From Marmoricola sp. (GTDB lineage: Bacteria; Actinomycetota; Actinomycetes; Propionibacteriales; Nocardioidaceae), in the NCBI RefSeq assembly GCF_025965215.1, contig NZ_JAOPXI010000166.1, positions 1-46,992 of the forward strand: DNA of 46,992 nucleotides. Reading direction: 5' to 3'. A program made the translations under genes and the position numbers. Numbering within the stretch: position 1 is the first letter of the stretch; every line of letters starts with the position of its first letter. Positions 8,952 to 15,594 of this stretch are shown piece after piece. The notes under the pieces were generated by a model. It did not search any database. It saw only the letters and a program-made list of their open reading frames with translations, and was not told where the DNA came from.

Positions 8952-9979
8952 GCTTCGGCCGTGCCCGTCGACCGGAACGCCACCCAGACCAGGACGAGCC
9001 CGCCGAGTCCGCAGGTGACGACCTCCCACCACGTCGGGTGTCGGGCGCTGAGCGCGAACGTGGTGGCCGGGACCGCGATCAGGGTGAGCACGATCGCGAG
9101 GATCCGGAAGCCGACGTGGCCGGTGATCGCGGAGCACGCCAGCCAGAAGAGAACGAGGGCAGCGCTGTAGCCCAGGACGGTCCAGATGTCGTTGCTGAAC
9201 GGGTTGTGGAATGCCACCACCTGCGCCGACCCGCCCGGGCCGGCAGTGGCCGAGAAGCCTGAGGCGATGCCTGCAAACGAGCCGGCGATCACGAGAGCGA
9301 CAAAGAGGGCCGTCATCGCGACGAGGCCGCCGACTCCGGTCACGACCCCGGTGAGCACCCGGGTCTCGGGCAGGAGCCAGCCGAGTCCCGTGACCAGCGC
9401 TACGAAGACCAGGATTGCGGCGCCGATCCGGATGAACGAGGTGTCGGTGCCACTCCCGATATCACTGGTGCCGGTGCCGATCACATCGCCGAAGCCCTGG
9501 CCGTAGAGCAGCGCTGCTCCGGCGATCGCCGTGAGGGTGAACGGCGCTGCCCGGGTTACGAGGAACACACTTGCCGAGAGCACCAGGACTGCCCCACCGA
9601 GCGCGTACACAGAGCCGGGGTCGTCGTTGATGGCGACCGCGAGCATGGCCCCAGCCCCGACGATCCCGGCGGCCCCGGGCCAGGACACCAGCGTGGTGCC
9701 GCGTTGCGAGGCGGGCGCTCTGACGTAGGCGCCGATCGCGAAACCGAGCAGCCCGACGGTGCCGAGCACTCCCATCACGTAGTTCGACATGTCGAGGCTG
9801 CCCGAGTGGCGCGAGTAGATCGCGGAGGTCACCACGGCCGCCGAGACCAGGGCGACGCCGAGAGCGGTCGCTGTGCTCGGCAGGGCGGCGCGGTCGATGT
9901 GGATCGACAGCGTCAGCTGTCGTGGTGGCGTCTTGGCGGGTCCGACGATCTCGACATCTGGGGGCGGCGGAAGGCTCAT
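8945..9979 (-). CDS. Polytopic membrane protein of unknown function
   Basis: A 344-residue protein with about ten hydrophobic segments starting near residue 36, after a proline-rich cytoplasmic N-terminus (MSLPPPPDVEIVGP). I recognise no transporter signature. I chose the ATG at 9979; a longer frame would run into hxlR. Upstream on the minus strand, TACCGT (plus-strand 9987-9992) lies 7 bases before the ATG with no Shine-Dalgarno, so it may be read from its own leaderless promoter as well as from hxlR, which ends 28 bases upstream. The 3' end overlaps the giant Ig protein gene by 7 bases tail to tail. Function unknown. Confidence 0.8.
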   Translation of the reverse strand: MSLPPPPDVEIVGPAKTPPRQLTLSIHIDRAALPSTATALGVALVSAAVVTSAIYSRHSGSLDMSNYVMGVLGTVGLLGFAIGAYVRAPASQRGTTLVSWPGAAGIVGAGAMLAVAINDDPGSVYALGGAVLVLSASVFLVTRAAPFTLTAIAGAALLYGQGFGDVIGTGTSDIGSGTDTSFIRIGAAILVFVALVTGLGWLLPETRVLTGVVTGVGGLVAMTALFVALVIAGSFAGIASGFSATAGPGGSAQVVAFHNPFSNDIWTVLGYSAALVLFWLACSAITGHVGFRILAIVLTLIAVPATTFALSARHPTWWEVVTCGLGGLVLVWVAFRSTGTAEAQ

Positions 9980-9986
9980 GCCCGCA

Positions 9987-9992
9987 ACGGTA
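9987..9992 (-). promoter_or_regulatory. Candidate -10 element, leaderless start of membrane-protein gene
   Basis: On the minus strand this reads TACCGT, a TANNNT hexamer 7 bases before the ATG at 9979. No ribosome binding site lies between, which fits a leaderless transcript. Confidence 0.45.
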
Positions 9993-10007
9993 AGGGAGTC
10001 GGAGACC

Positions 10008-10373
10008 TCAGGCGTCGAAGCTGGCGCGGTTCTCCACGATCGTCGCCGCGTGTTGCTCGGCCCAGACACGGATGGCCTCGATCGGGGTGAGCAGGTTCCG
10101 ACCGAGCTCGGTGAGCTCGTACTCGACGCGCGGGGGTACTTCGGCAAAGACTTCGCGGGTCAGCACGCCGTCGCGCTCGAGGGCGCGCAGGGTCTGGGTC
10201 AGGACCTTCGGCGTGACCCCCTCGATCCGGTTGCGGAGCTGGGAGAACCGCAGCTTGCCGTCCTTGAGGGCGGCGACGACGAGGACGGTCCAGCGGTCGC
10301 CTATCCGGTCCAGGACGACCCGGGACGCGCACTCCCGGGCGAACGCGTCCGGTGCCAGATCCATAGTTTCCAT
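10008..10373 (-). CDS. HxlR family transcriptional regulator
   Basis: A winged-helix regulator of about 121 residues from METMDLAPDAFARECASR. The family core is plain: a cysteine in the N-terminal helix (ECASR), IGDRWTVLVVAAL, RFSQLRNRIEGVTPKVLTQTLRALERDGVL as the recognition region, then VEYELTELG. HxlR proteins often sense oxidants or electrophiles through that cysteine. The gene is divergent from an NAD(P)-binding protein gene, and a perfect palindrome lies in the shared promoter, so self-control and control of the neighbour are likely. The ATG at 10373 or 10364 could start it; the longer frame to 10409 would overlap the operator. Confidence 0.93.
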   Translation of the reverse strand: METMDLAPDAFARECASRVVLDRIGDRWTVLVVAALKDGKLRFSQLRNRIEGVTPKVLTQTLRALERDGVLTREVFAEVPPRVEYELTELGRNLLTPIEAIRVWAEQHAATIVENRASFDA

Positions 10374-10401
10374 AAGGTATCTATAGCACGTTGAAGTACC
10401 C

Positions 10402-10418
10402 AGTATCAAATAGATACT
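10402..10418. promoter_or_regulatory. Palindromic operator between hxlR and the NAD(P)-binding gene
   Basis: The 17 bases AGTATCAAATAGATACT form a perfect inverted repeat with 6-base arms and a 5-base centre. A related half (GTATCTATA) lies at 10377-10385, nearer to hxlR. The palindrome overlaps a plausible -10 for the rightward gene. Position between divergent genes and symmetry mark it as the HxlR binding site. Confidence 0.75.
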
Positions 10419-10449
10419 GTTGATGCTCCAGACCGATCAAGGAGCAGTC

Positions 10450-11037
10450 ATGAAGATCGCCGTGTACGGCGCCACCGGCGCCATCGGAAGCAGCATCGTC
10501 ACCGAAGCCCGCTCGCGCGGCCACGAGGTCACCGGGATCAGCCGCGGCGGTAGCGACCTCACTGGGGACGCGTTCGACCCGGCCTTCAGCGCCGTCGTCT
10601 CAGCTCGGCACGAGGTGGTCGTCTCCGCGCTCGGCCCGAGCCGGACCGGCGATGACGGCACCCGGTTCCCCGACACGATCGCCAACCTGGCGGCGACCCT
10701 CGGCGACAGCCGGTTGGCCGTGGTCGGTGGCGCGGGCAGTCTCACCGTCGGCGGGGTCCGGCTGGTCGACACCCCCGAATTCCCGGAGATCTACCGGGCC
10801 GAGGCACTCAAGGGTGCGGCGTCACTCGAGATCCTCCGCGCTACCGACGAGAGCGTCGACTGGACCTACCTCTCCCCGGCACCGGTGATCGTTCCGGGCG
10901 AGCGGACCGGTTCCTACCTCGTCGGCGACGAGTCACCGGTCGGCGACCAGATCAGCATCGAGGACTGCGCCGTGGCGCTGGTCGACGAGATCGAGAACCG
11001 GCAGCACGTGCGGACGCGCTTCACCGTGGCGAACTGA
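10450..11037 (+). CDS. NAD(P)H-binding atypical short-chain dehydrogenase (NmrA/YwnB type)
   Basis: A 195-residue Rossmann protein beginning MKIAVYGATGAIGSSIVTEA, with the GATGAIG nucleotide loop at residues 7-13 and no YxxxK catalytic pair, as in the NmrA/YwnB-like group of NAD(P)H-binding proteins. AAGGAG at 10439-10444 sets the ATG at 10450. These proteins are often under HxlR control and may act as redox-state sensors or quinone-type reductases; the actual reaction is unknown. The 3' end overlaps the convergent arsR-type gene by 17 bases. Confidence 0.9.
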   Translation: MKIAVYGATGAIGSSIVTEARSRGHEVTGISRGGSDLTGDAFDPAFSAVVSARHEVVVSALGPSRTGDDGTRFPDTIANLAATLGDSRLAVVGGAGSLTVGGVRLVDTPEFPEIYRAEALKGAASLEILRATDESVDWTYLSPAPVIVPGERTGSYLVGDESPVGDQISIEDCAVALVDEIENRQHVRTRFTVAN

Positions 11038-11338
11038 GGATCGAGGTCAGGACGCCCGGGTATGCCGCCTCGACGTCGTCGACGCGCAGCCTCTGGTGAG
11101 TCTGGCCCTCCTCGACGAGGCGCTGGGTGACGCCGGCTTCGCGAAGCGTCTTGAAGTGGTGGCTCGCGGTCGACTTCCCGATGCCGTCGTACAGCAGGGA
11201 GCACGCCGCTGTGCTGTCCTCGGCGTCGGCCAGTCGCCGCACCATCTCGAGGCGTACCGGGTCGGCGAGGGCGGCGAGCACCTGCTGCAACGGACCGACA
11301 GGGATCAGCTCGCTGGACCTGCTCAGATCGGCTTCCAC
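11021..11338 (-). CDS. ArsR family winged-helix repressor
   Basis: A 105-residue ArsR/SmtB-type protein: QVLAALADPVRLEMVRRLA at the N-terminus, then STASHHFKTLREAGVTQRL as the recognition helix and a C-terminal segment ending ILSSPR. The classical metal-binding ELCVCDL motif is replaced by STAACSLLYDG, with one cysteine, so it may not sense a metal. A GTG start at 11338 follows AAGGAG on the minus strand. It is divergent from an MFS exporter with two identical-type palindromes between them, which makes repression of the exporter likely. Confidence 0.93.
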   Translation of the reverse strand: MEADLSRSSELIPVGPLQQVLAALADPVRLEMVRRLADAEDSTAACSLLYDGIGKSTASHHFKTLREAGVTQRLVEEGQTHQRLRVDDVEAAYPGVLTSILSSPR

Positions 11339-11363
11339 CTGCTTCTCCTTCTCGACTCGGAAT

Positions 11364-11385
11364 AAGTTCGATATCCATCGAACTT
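11364..11385. promoter_or_regulatory. ArsR operator 1
   Basis: Perfect inverted repeat with 9-base arms AAGTTCGAT and ATCGAACTT around a 4-base centre. It contains the pattern GTTCGA-N6-TCGAAC that recurs at operator 2. It lies next to the arsR-type start and upstream of the exporter promoter. Confidence 0.75.
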
Positions 11386-11402
11386 GTAGGTACTGTCAGC
11401 GT

Positions 11403-11420
11403 GTTCGACGTTGATCGAAC
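11403..11420. promoter_or_regulatory. ArsR operator 2
   Basis: GTTCGA and TCGAAC separated by 6 bases, the same pattern and spacing as operator 1. It lies just upstream of the ribosome binding site of the MFS exporter gene. Confidence 0.7.
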
Positions 11421-11443
11421 CTAGCACGAGGAGAACAACCGCG

Positions 11444-12664
11444 ATGAGCACAACCTTCCCGACTGCCGTTCGGACCTCGACACCTCGCCGCTCGATCCCG
11501 GCGTACCCGCTCCTGATCACGCTGATGGCCGTCGCCCTGGGGGTGTCCGGGGCCCCTGCCCCGCTCTACGGCATCTACCAGCAGAAGTGGCACCTCGCAC
11601 CGATCACGACGACGGTGATCTTCTCGGTCTACGCGTTCGGCGCCCTGGCGGCGGTCCTCGTGGCCGGCGTCGTCTCGGACCGCGTCGGACGCAAGCCGCT
11701 GCTGGTCGGCGCCATGGTCGCGATGATCGCCGGGCTGGCGATCTTCATGCTGGCCAACGGGGTGGCCGCGTTGATCGTGGCGCGAGCCCTGCACGGCGCA
11801 GCCGTCGGTACGACGGTCGTCGTCGGGTCGGCCGCGCTGCTCGACCTGCGCCCCGAGCACGGCGCGCGCACCGGTCACCTGACCGGGATCATGTTCAACG
11901 TCGGGATCGCCGCCACGATCCTGGGCGCCTCGCTGCTTGCGCAGTTCGGGCCGGATCCGCTGGTGATGCCCTACGCCGTGGTCGCGCTGGTCGTCCTGCT
12001 GCTCCTGCTGGCCGTGCTGCCGATCCCTGAGCCGCACCGCAACCGGTCCTCGGCGCCGATCAGGATCGCACGACCGGGCGTGCCTGCCTCGATCGCAGCC
12101 GACTTCCGGTTCGCCGTCCTCGGGGTGATGGCGGCGTGGTCGGTGCTCGGCGTCTACCTCTCGCTGTTCCCGGCGTTCGCGGGTCAGAAGACCGGCGTGC
12201 ACAGTGTGGTGTTCGGTGGCGTGGTCGTCGCCGCCATGGCCGCCTCGGCGGCCGTCAGCCAGGCGGTCGGCGGTCGACTCGATGCGCGCCGGGCAGCCGT
12301 CATCGGCGACTTCGGCACCGCGTTCGCCCTCGGCCTGGGCGTGCTGGCACTCGACAGCCACCACGCGGCCCTGGTCGTCCTCGCCGCCGTGCTGATGGGG
12401 CTGGCCTTCGGGTTGGCCTTCGGAGGCTCGCTGCGCTACCTCGGTCGCGTGGTTCCCGCCGACCGGCGCGGCGAGGTCATGTCCGCCTACTACCTGCTCG
12501 CGTATGCCGCGATGGCCGCGCCGACGATCCTCGCCGGCTGGGCGGCAACCACCTGGGGCCTGGCGCCGGTGTTCCCGTGGTTCACCGCCGCTGTGGCGCT
12601 GGCCTGCGTCGCTGCCGGGGCCCTCGGGCTGCACACGTCGAAGCCGGTCGTCATCCCCGCGTAA
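11444..12664 (+). CDS. MFS exporter
   Basis: A 406-residue major facilitator with about 12 membrane segments. The motif A loop GVVSDRVGRKPLL lies between segments 2 and 3, and a second half begins after the RNRSSAPIRIARPG linker. I start it at ATG 11444, preceded by GAGGAG; a longer frame from 11411 would run through operator 2. The family members of this form are drug:proton antiporters of inner membranes. The ArsR-type gene next door and its two operators suggest induction by the exported compound, whose identity cannot be read. Confidence 0.93.
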   Translation: MSTTFPTAVRTSTPRRSIPAYPLLITLMAVALGVSGAPAPLYGIYQQKWHLAPITTTVIFSVYAFGALAAVLVAGVVSDRVGRKPLLVGAMVAMIAGLAIFMLANGVAALIVARALHGAAVGTTVVVGSAALLDLRPEHGARTGHLTGIMFNVGIAATILGASLLAQFGPDPLVMPYAVVALVVLLLLLAVLPIPEPHRNRSSAPIRIARPGVPASIAADFRFAVLGVMAAWSVLGVYLSLFPAFAGQKTGVHSVVFGGVVVAAMAASAAVSQAVGGRLDARRAAVIGDFGTAFALGLGVLALDSHHAALVVLAAVLMGLAFGLAFGGSLRYLGRVVPADRRGEVMSAYYLLAYAAMAAPTILAGWAATTWGLAPVFPWFTAAVALACVAAGALGLHTSKPVVIPA

Positions 12665-12685
12665 GCACTAGCCCCTTGCCGTCAC

Positions 12686-12711
12686 GGTGCCGGCTCGGAA
12701 GAGTCGGCACC
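12686..12711 (+). promoter_or_regulatory. Hairpin directly before the flavodoxin-like start
   Basis: A 10-base-pair stem (GGTGCCGGCT with AGTCGGCACC, one G.U pair) with a 6-base loop ends at the base before the ATG at 12712. It could end the MFS transcript or lower translation initiation of the next gene. No T-tract follows. Confidence 0.45.
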
Positions 12712-13437
12712 ATGACCCAGACCGAACAGACAGGGCCCGACTTCACCGGCCTGCGCGCCATGTTCATCAACTGCACGCTCAAGCGCTCGCCCGAGCCGAG
12801 TCACACGGAGGGCCTGGTCGAGACGAGCGTCGCGATCATGCGCAAGCACGGGGTCGAGGTCGAGGTCCTCCGGGCGATCGACCACGACATCGCGACCGGC
12901 GTCTACCCGGACATGACCGAACACGGATGGGCCAGCGACGAGTGGCCCGTGATCTACCCGCGCCTGCTCGATGCCGACATCCTGGTGCTCGCCGGTCCGA
13001 TCTGGCTCGGCGACAACTCCAGCCAGATGAAGCTGATCATCGAGCGCCTCTACTCGCTGTCCTCGCTACAGAACGACAAAGGCCAGTACCTCTACTACGG
13101 CCGCGTCGGAGGCTGCCTGATCACCGGTAACGAGGACGGGATCAAGCACTGCGCGCAGAACATCCTCTACTCGCTCCAACACGTCGGCTACACGATCCCG
13201 CCGAACGCCGATGCCGGCTGGATCGGCGAGGCCGGACCCGGTCCGTCGTACCTGGACCCGGGCAGCGGCGGCCCCGAGAACGACTTCACCAACCGCAACA
13301 CGACCTTCATGACCTGGAACCTGATGCACCTCGCCAGGATGCTCAAGGATGCCGGCGGCGTGCCCGGCTACGGCAACCAACGGTCCGCGTGGGACGCGGG
13401 CCAAAGATTCGACCACGTCAACCCGGAGTATCGGTGA
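12712..13437 (+). CDS. Flavodoxin-like NAD(P)H-dependent FMN reductase family protein
   Basis: A 241-residue flavodoxin-fold protein. The phosphate-binding region is FINCTLKRSPEPSHTEGL (about residues 18-35), followed by LAGPIWLGDNSSQMKLIIERL, which is the second FMN loop of NADPH-dependent FMN reductases, and GCLITGNEDGIKHC. It should bind FMN and reduce an unknown acceptor with NAD(P)H. There is no Shine-Dalgarno before the ATG; a hairpin abuts it. The next start, MFINCTLKR at residue 17, would remove the first strand's lead-in and seems less likely. Confidence 0.88.
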   Translation: MTQTEQTGPDFTGLRAMFINCTLKRSPEPSHTEGLVETSVAIMRKHGVEVEVLRAIDHDIATGVYPDMTEHGWASDEWPVIYPRLLDADILVLAGPIWLGDNSSQMKLIIERLYSLSSLQNDKGQYLYYGRVGGCLITGNEDGIKHCAQNILYSLQHVGYTIPPNADAGWIGEAGPGPSYLDPGSGGPENDFTNRNTTFMTWNLMHLARMLKDAGGVPGYGNQRSAWDAGQRFDHVNPEYR

Positions 13438-13454
13438 GGCTGGGAACCCGGGGA

Positions 13455-13460
13455 TAGCCT
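13455..13460 (+). promoter_or_regulatory. Candidate -10 element, leaderless start of sirtuin gene
   Basis: TAGCCT lies 6 bases before the GTG at 13467 with no ribosome binding site, which fits leaderless transcription. Confidence 0.5.
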
Positions 13461-13466
13461 TCGTCC

Positions 13467-14165
13467 GTGAAGGTCGTGGTGCTCACCGGTGCCGGCATTT
13501 CCGCCGAGAGCGGCGTGCCGACGTTCCGCGGTTCCGACGGTCTCTGGGAAGGTCATCGACCGGAAGACGTGGCCACTCCCGAGGCGTTCGACACCGACCG
13601 CGGCCTGGTCCAGCGCTTCTACGACGAACGCCGTGCCGCCCTGGCGCGAGTGCACCCGAACGCGGCCCATCGAGCGCTGGCCGACCTCGAGGCCGAACTC
13701 GGCGACGACCTGCTGCTGATCACCCAGAACATCGACGACCTGCATGAGCGTGCCGGGTCGCGACGGGTGCACCACATGCACGGGGAACTGCGAGCCGCGT
13801 GGTGCCGGGCCTGCGACGTCCGGATCCCGTGGGAGCGGTCCCTGGCCGACGAGCCGCCGTGCCCGGGGTGCGGCATCGCCGGACTGCGACCCGACGTCGT
13901 CTGGTTCGGCGAGATGCCCTACGGCATGGACCAGATCCATCGCGCGCTGTTCAGCTGTGACCTCTTCGTCTCCATCGGCACGTCCGGTGTCGTCTACCCG
14001 GCCGCGGCCTTCGTCGACTACGCGATCGCGGGTGGCAGCGAGACCCTCGAGCTCAACCTCGAACGCGCCTCCAACAGCGACTTCCACGTCTCGCGCCAGG
14101 GACCGGCCACCGTGCTCGTCCCGGCCTGGGTCGCCGAGATGACCGCCGCGGAGGCCACCGCTTGA
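13467..14165 (+). CDS. cobB: NAD-dependent protein deacylase, sirtuin (class III type)
   Basis: A 232-residue sirtuin. GAGISAESGVPTFRG (residues 8-22) and TQNIDDLHE (86-94) form the NAD site; the catalytic histidine is His105 in HMHGEL. Four zinc cysteines are present at 113, 116, 132 and 135. FYDERRA carries Tyr52 and Arg55, the YxxR pair that in CobB/SIRT5-type enzymes binds acidic acyl groups, so desuccinylase or demalonylase activity is expected besides deacetylation. It removes acyl groups from lysines, making nicotinamide and O-acyl-ADP-ribose. A lipoprotein gene overlaps its stop. Confidence 0.95.
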   Translation: MKVVVLTGAGISAESGVPTFRGSDGLWEGHRPEDVATPEAFDTDRGLVQRFYDERRAALARVHPNAAHRALADLEAELGDDLLLITQNIDDLHERAGSRRVHHMHGELRAAWCRACDVRIPWERSLADEPPCPGCGIAGLRPDVVWFGEMPYGMDQIHRALFSCDLFVSIGTSGVVYPAAAFVDYAIAGGSETLELNLERASNSDFHVSRQGPATVLVPAWVAEMTAAEATA

Positions 14166-14716
14166 TGCGTCCCCTGGCTCTTGCCATGTCCGGCCTGATC
14201 CTGACCGGGTGCGGGAGCACGGTCCTGCACATCGACCATCTGGCCGGCCGCGAGGTCGGCGTCATGGCCGAGCACCGGCTCGAGGAGATGCACCCAGGGA
14301 TGGCGCCCGGTACGCTCACCTGCCCGACCTTGCGGTTTCGGGCGGGGGCGTCGGTGCGCTGTGTCCGGGTCGCCGAGCTCAGCGGCGGCCGCGTCGTACG
14401 GATGTACGGGACGGTCCGGGTGGTGAGCACCCGGGACGGGGGTGACCTGCACGTCGCGATGGACCGCGACGTCGCGGAGTTCGGCGTCTCCTCCCAACGC
14501 CTGCAGCAGGACCTCACCGCGATCCTCGCGAAACGAACGAGCACGGTGCCGACGGCGGTTCGCTGCCCCTTCCTGGCCGGTCCGACCGGTACGTCGGTGC
14601 ACTGCACGGTGCAGCTCGGTAAGGGCACCACCTCGGTCGCCGCGACGGTGACGGGAACCGACCCGGCCACGTACCGGACGTCGTACCGGTTCATCGTGCG
14701 CCTGCCGCCCCGGTAG
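14165..14716 (+). CDS. Lipoprotein with two DUF4333-like domains
   Basis: A 183-residue predicted lipoprotein: LILTGCG is a lipobox with Cys16. Two similar halves follow, each with a CP-xxx-(G)xxVxC core (TCPTLRFRAGASVRC and RCPFLAGPTGTSVHC), as in DUF4333, an actinobacterial envelope family of unknown function. The ATG at 14165 shares one base with the sirtuin stop (TGATG); a TTG directly before it is the other option. It is exposed outside the membrane while its operon partner is cytoplasmic, so the pairing may be only transcriptional. Confidence 0.82.
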   Translation: MRPLALAMSGLILTGCGSTVLHIDHLAGREVGVMAEHRLEEMHPGMAPGTLTCPTLRFRAGASVRCVRVAELSGGRVVRMYGTVRVVSTRDGGDLHVAMDRDVAEFGVSSQRLQQDLTAILAKRTSTVPTAVRCPFLAGPTGTSVHCTVQLGKGTTSVAATVTGTDPATYRTSYRFIVRLPPR

Positions 14717-14740
14717 CTGCTCCGGGTGGGCAGCCGAGGC

Positions 14741-14746
14741 TAGCCT
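14741..14746 (+). promoter_or_regulatory. Candidate -10 element for the VIT-type transporter gene
   Basis: TAGCCT, the same hexamer as before the sirtuin gene. A transcript starting about 7 bases on would have a leader of some 33 bases before the ATG at 14786, with GGTGGA at 14771-14776 as ribosome binding site. Confidence 0.4.
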
Positions 14747-14785
14747 TCGTTGCCGGACAGCCCTGAAACATGGTGGATTGGGCCC

Positions 14786-15526
14786 ATGACGACCGAGGCC
14801 GAACTCCCGCCCGACGCTGCGATCGGCCCCCACGACGACGAGCCGCACGGCAACGCCTCAGGGCTGCTCAACTGGTTGCGCGCCGCCGTCCTCGGCGCGA
14901 ACGACGGCATCGTCTCGGTGGCCGGCCTGGTGATGGGGGTCGCGGGCGCCACCACCGATCGGCACACGATCTTCCTGGCCGGGACGGCCGGTCTCGCGTC
15001 CGGCGCGCTGAGCATGGCCACGGGCGAGTACGTCTCGGTGAGCACGCAGCGCGACACGGAGCGCGCCCTGCTGGAGAAGGAGCGTCGCGAGCTCGAGGAG
15101 GATCCCGAGGAGGAGCTGGCCGAGCTGGCCGGGATCTACCGGAACAAGGGGCTGAGCGAGGAGGTCGCGCGTCGGGTCGCCGAGGAGCTGACCGCGCACG
15201 ACGCCCTCGGGGCACACGCTGAGGCTGAGCTCGGGATCAGCCCCGACAACCTCACCAACCCCTGGCAGGCAGCCATCGCGTCGATGATCGCGTTCACCCT
15301 CGGGGCGCTGCTTCCGCTGCTGACTATCACCCTGGTCGGGCAAAGCTTCCGCATCTGGGCCACGGTGGTCGCGGTGGTGCTGGCGCTCGCGCTGACCGGC
15401 TTCGGCTCCGCACGGTTCGCCGAGGCCGAGGTTCGTCGGGCCATCCTGCGCAACATCGCCGGTGGCGTGCTCGCGATGGCGATCACCTACGTGATCGGAC
15501 ACCTCGTGGGCAACGTCACGGGCTGA
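14786..15526 (+). CDS. VIT1/CCC1 family Fe(2+)/Mn(2+) transporter
   Basis: A 246-residue membrane protein of the VIT family. LRAAVLGANDGIVSVAGLVMGVAGA forms the first helix, with the conserved Asp and Gly; GLASGALSMATGEYVSVSTQRD is the second family signature. A cytoplasmic, glutamate-rich segment (about residues 95-145) corresponds to the metal-binding domain. Three further helices follow. It would move ferrous iron or manganese out of the cytoplasm. The ATG at 14786 is chosen over a TTG at 14750 because of GGTGGA upstream. A perfect palindrome follows at 15536. Confidence 0.93.
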   Translation: MTTEAELPPDAAIGPHDDEPHGNASGLLNWLRAAVLGANDGIVSVAGLVMGVAGATTDRHTIFLAGTAGLASGALSMATGEYVSVSTQRDTERALLEKERRELEEDPEEELAELAGIYRNKGLSEEVARRVAEELTAHDALGAHAEAELGISPDNLTNPWQAAIASMIAFTLGALLPLLTITLVGQSFRIWATVVAVVLALALTGFGSARFAEAEVRRAILRNIAGGVLAMAITYVIGHLVGNVTG

Positions 15527-15535
15527 GCCGTGCAC

Positions 15536-15557
15536 TTTTGAGACTCCCGTCTCAAAA
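15536..15557. promoter_or_regulatory. Perfect palindrome upstream of pntAA
   Basis: Inverted repeat with 9-base arms TTTTGAGAC and GTCTCAAAA around TCCC. No T-run follows it, so it looks more like an operator than a terminator. It ends just upstream of the likely -35 region of the pntAA promoter. TGAGAC/GTCTCA half-sites are common for TetR-type repressors, but no such gene is in the window. Confidence 0.6.
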
Positions 15558-15576
15558 CTCGGGCAACAAGTCGGTC

Positions 15577-15592
15577 GTGCAATAAGTTGCAC
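15577..15592. promoter_or_regulatory. Palindrome over the pntAA -10 region
   Basis: GTGCAA and TTGCAC flank TAAG. The palindrome covers the hexamer TAAGTT (15583-15588), which lies 6 bases before the GTG start and is the likely -10 of a leaderless transcript. A protein bound here would block the polymerase directly. Confidence 0.55.
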
Positions 15593-15594
15593 GG

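Noticed and set aside
15536-15557. Palindrome after the VIT-type gene as a rho-independent terminator
   Set aside because: T-residues precede rather than follow the stem, the loop side has no U-tract, and it lies at the pntAA promoter, so an operator fits better.
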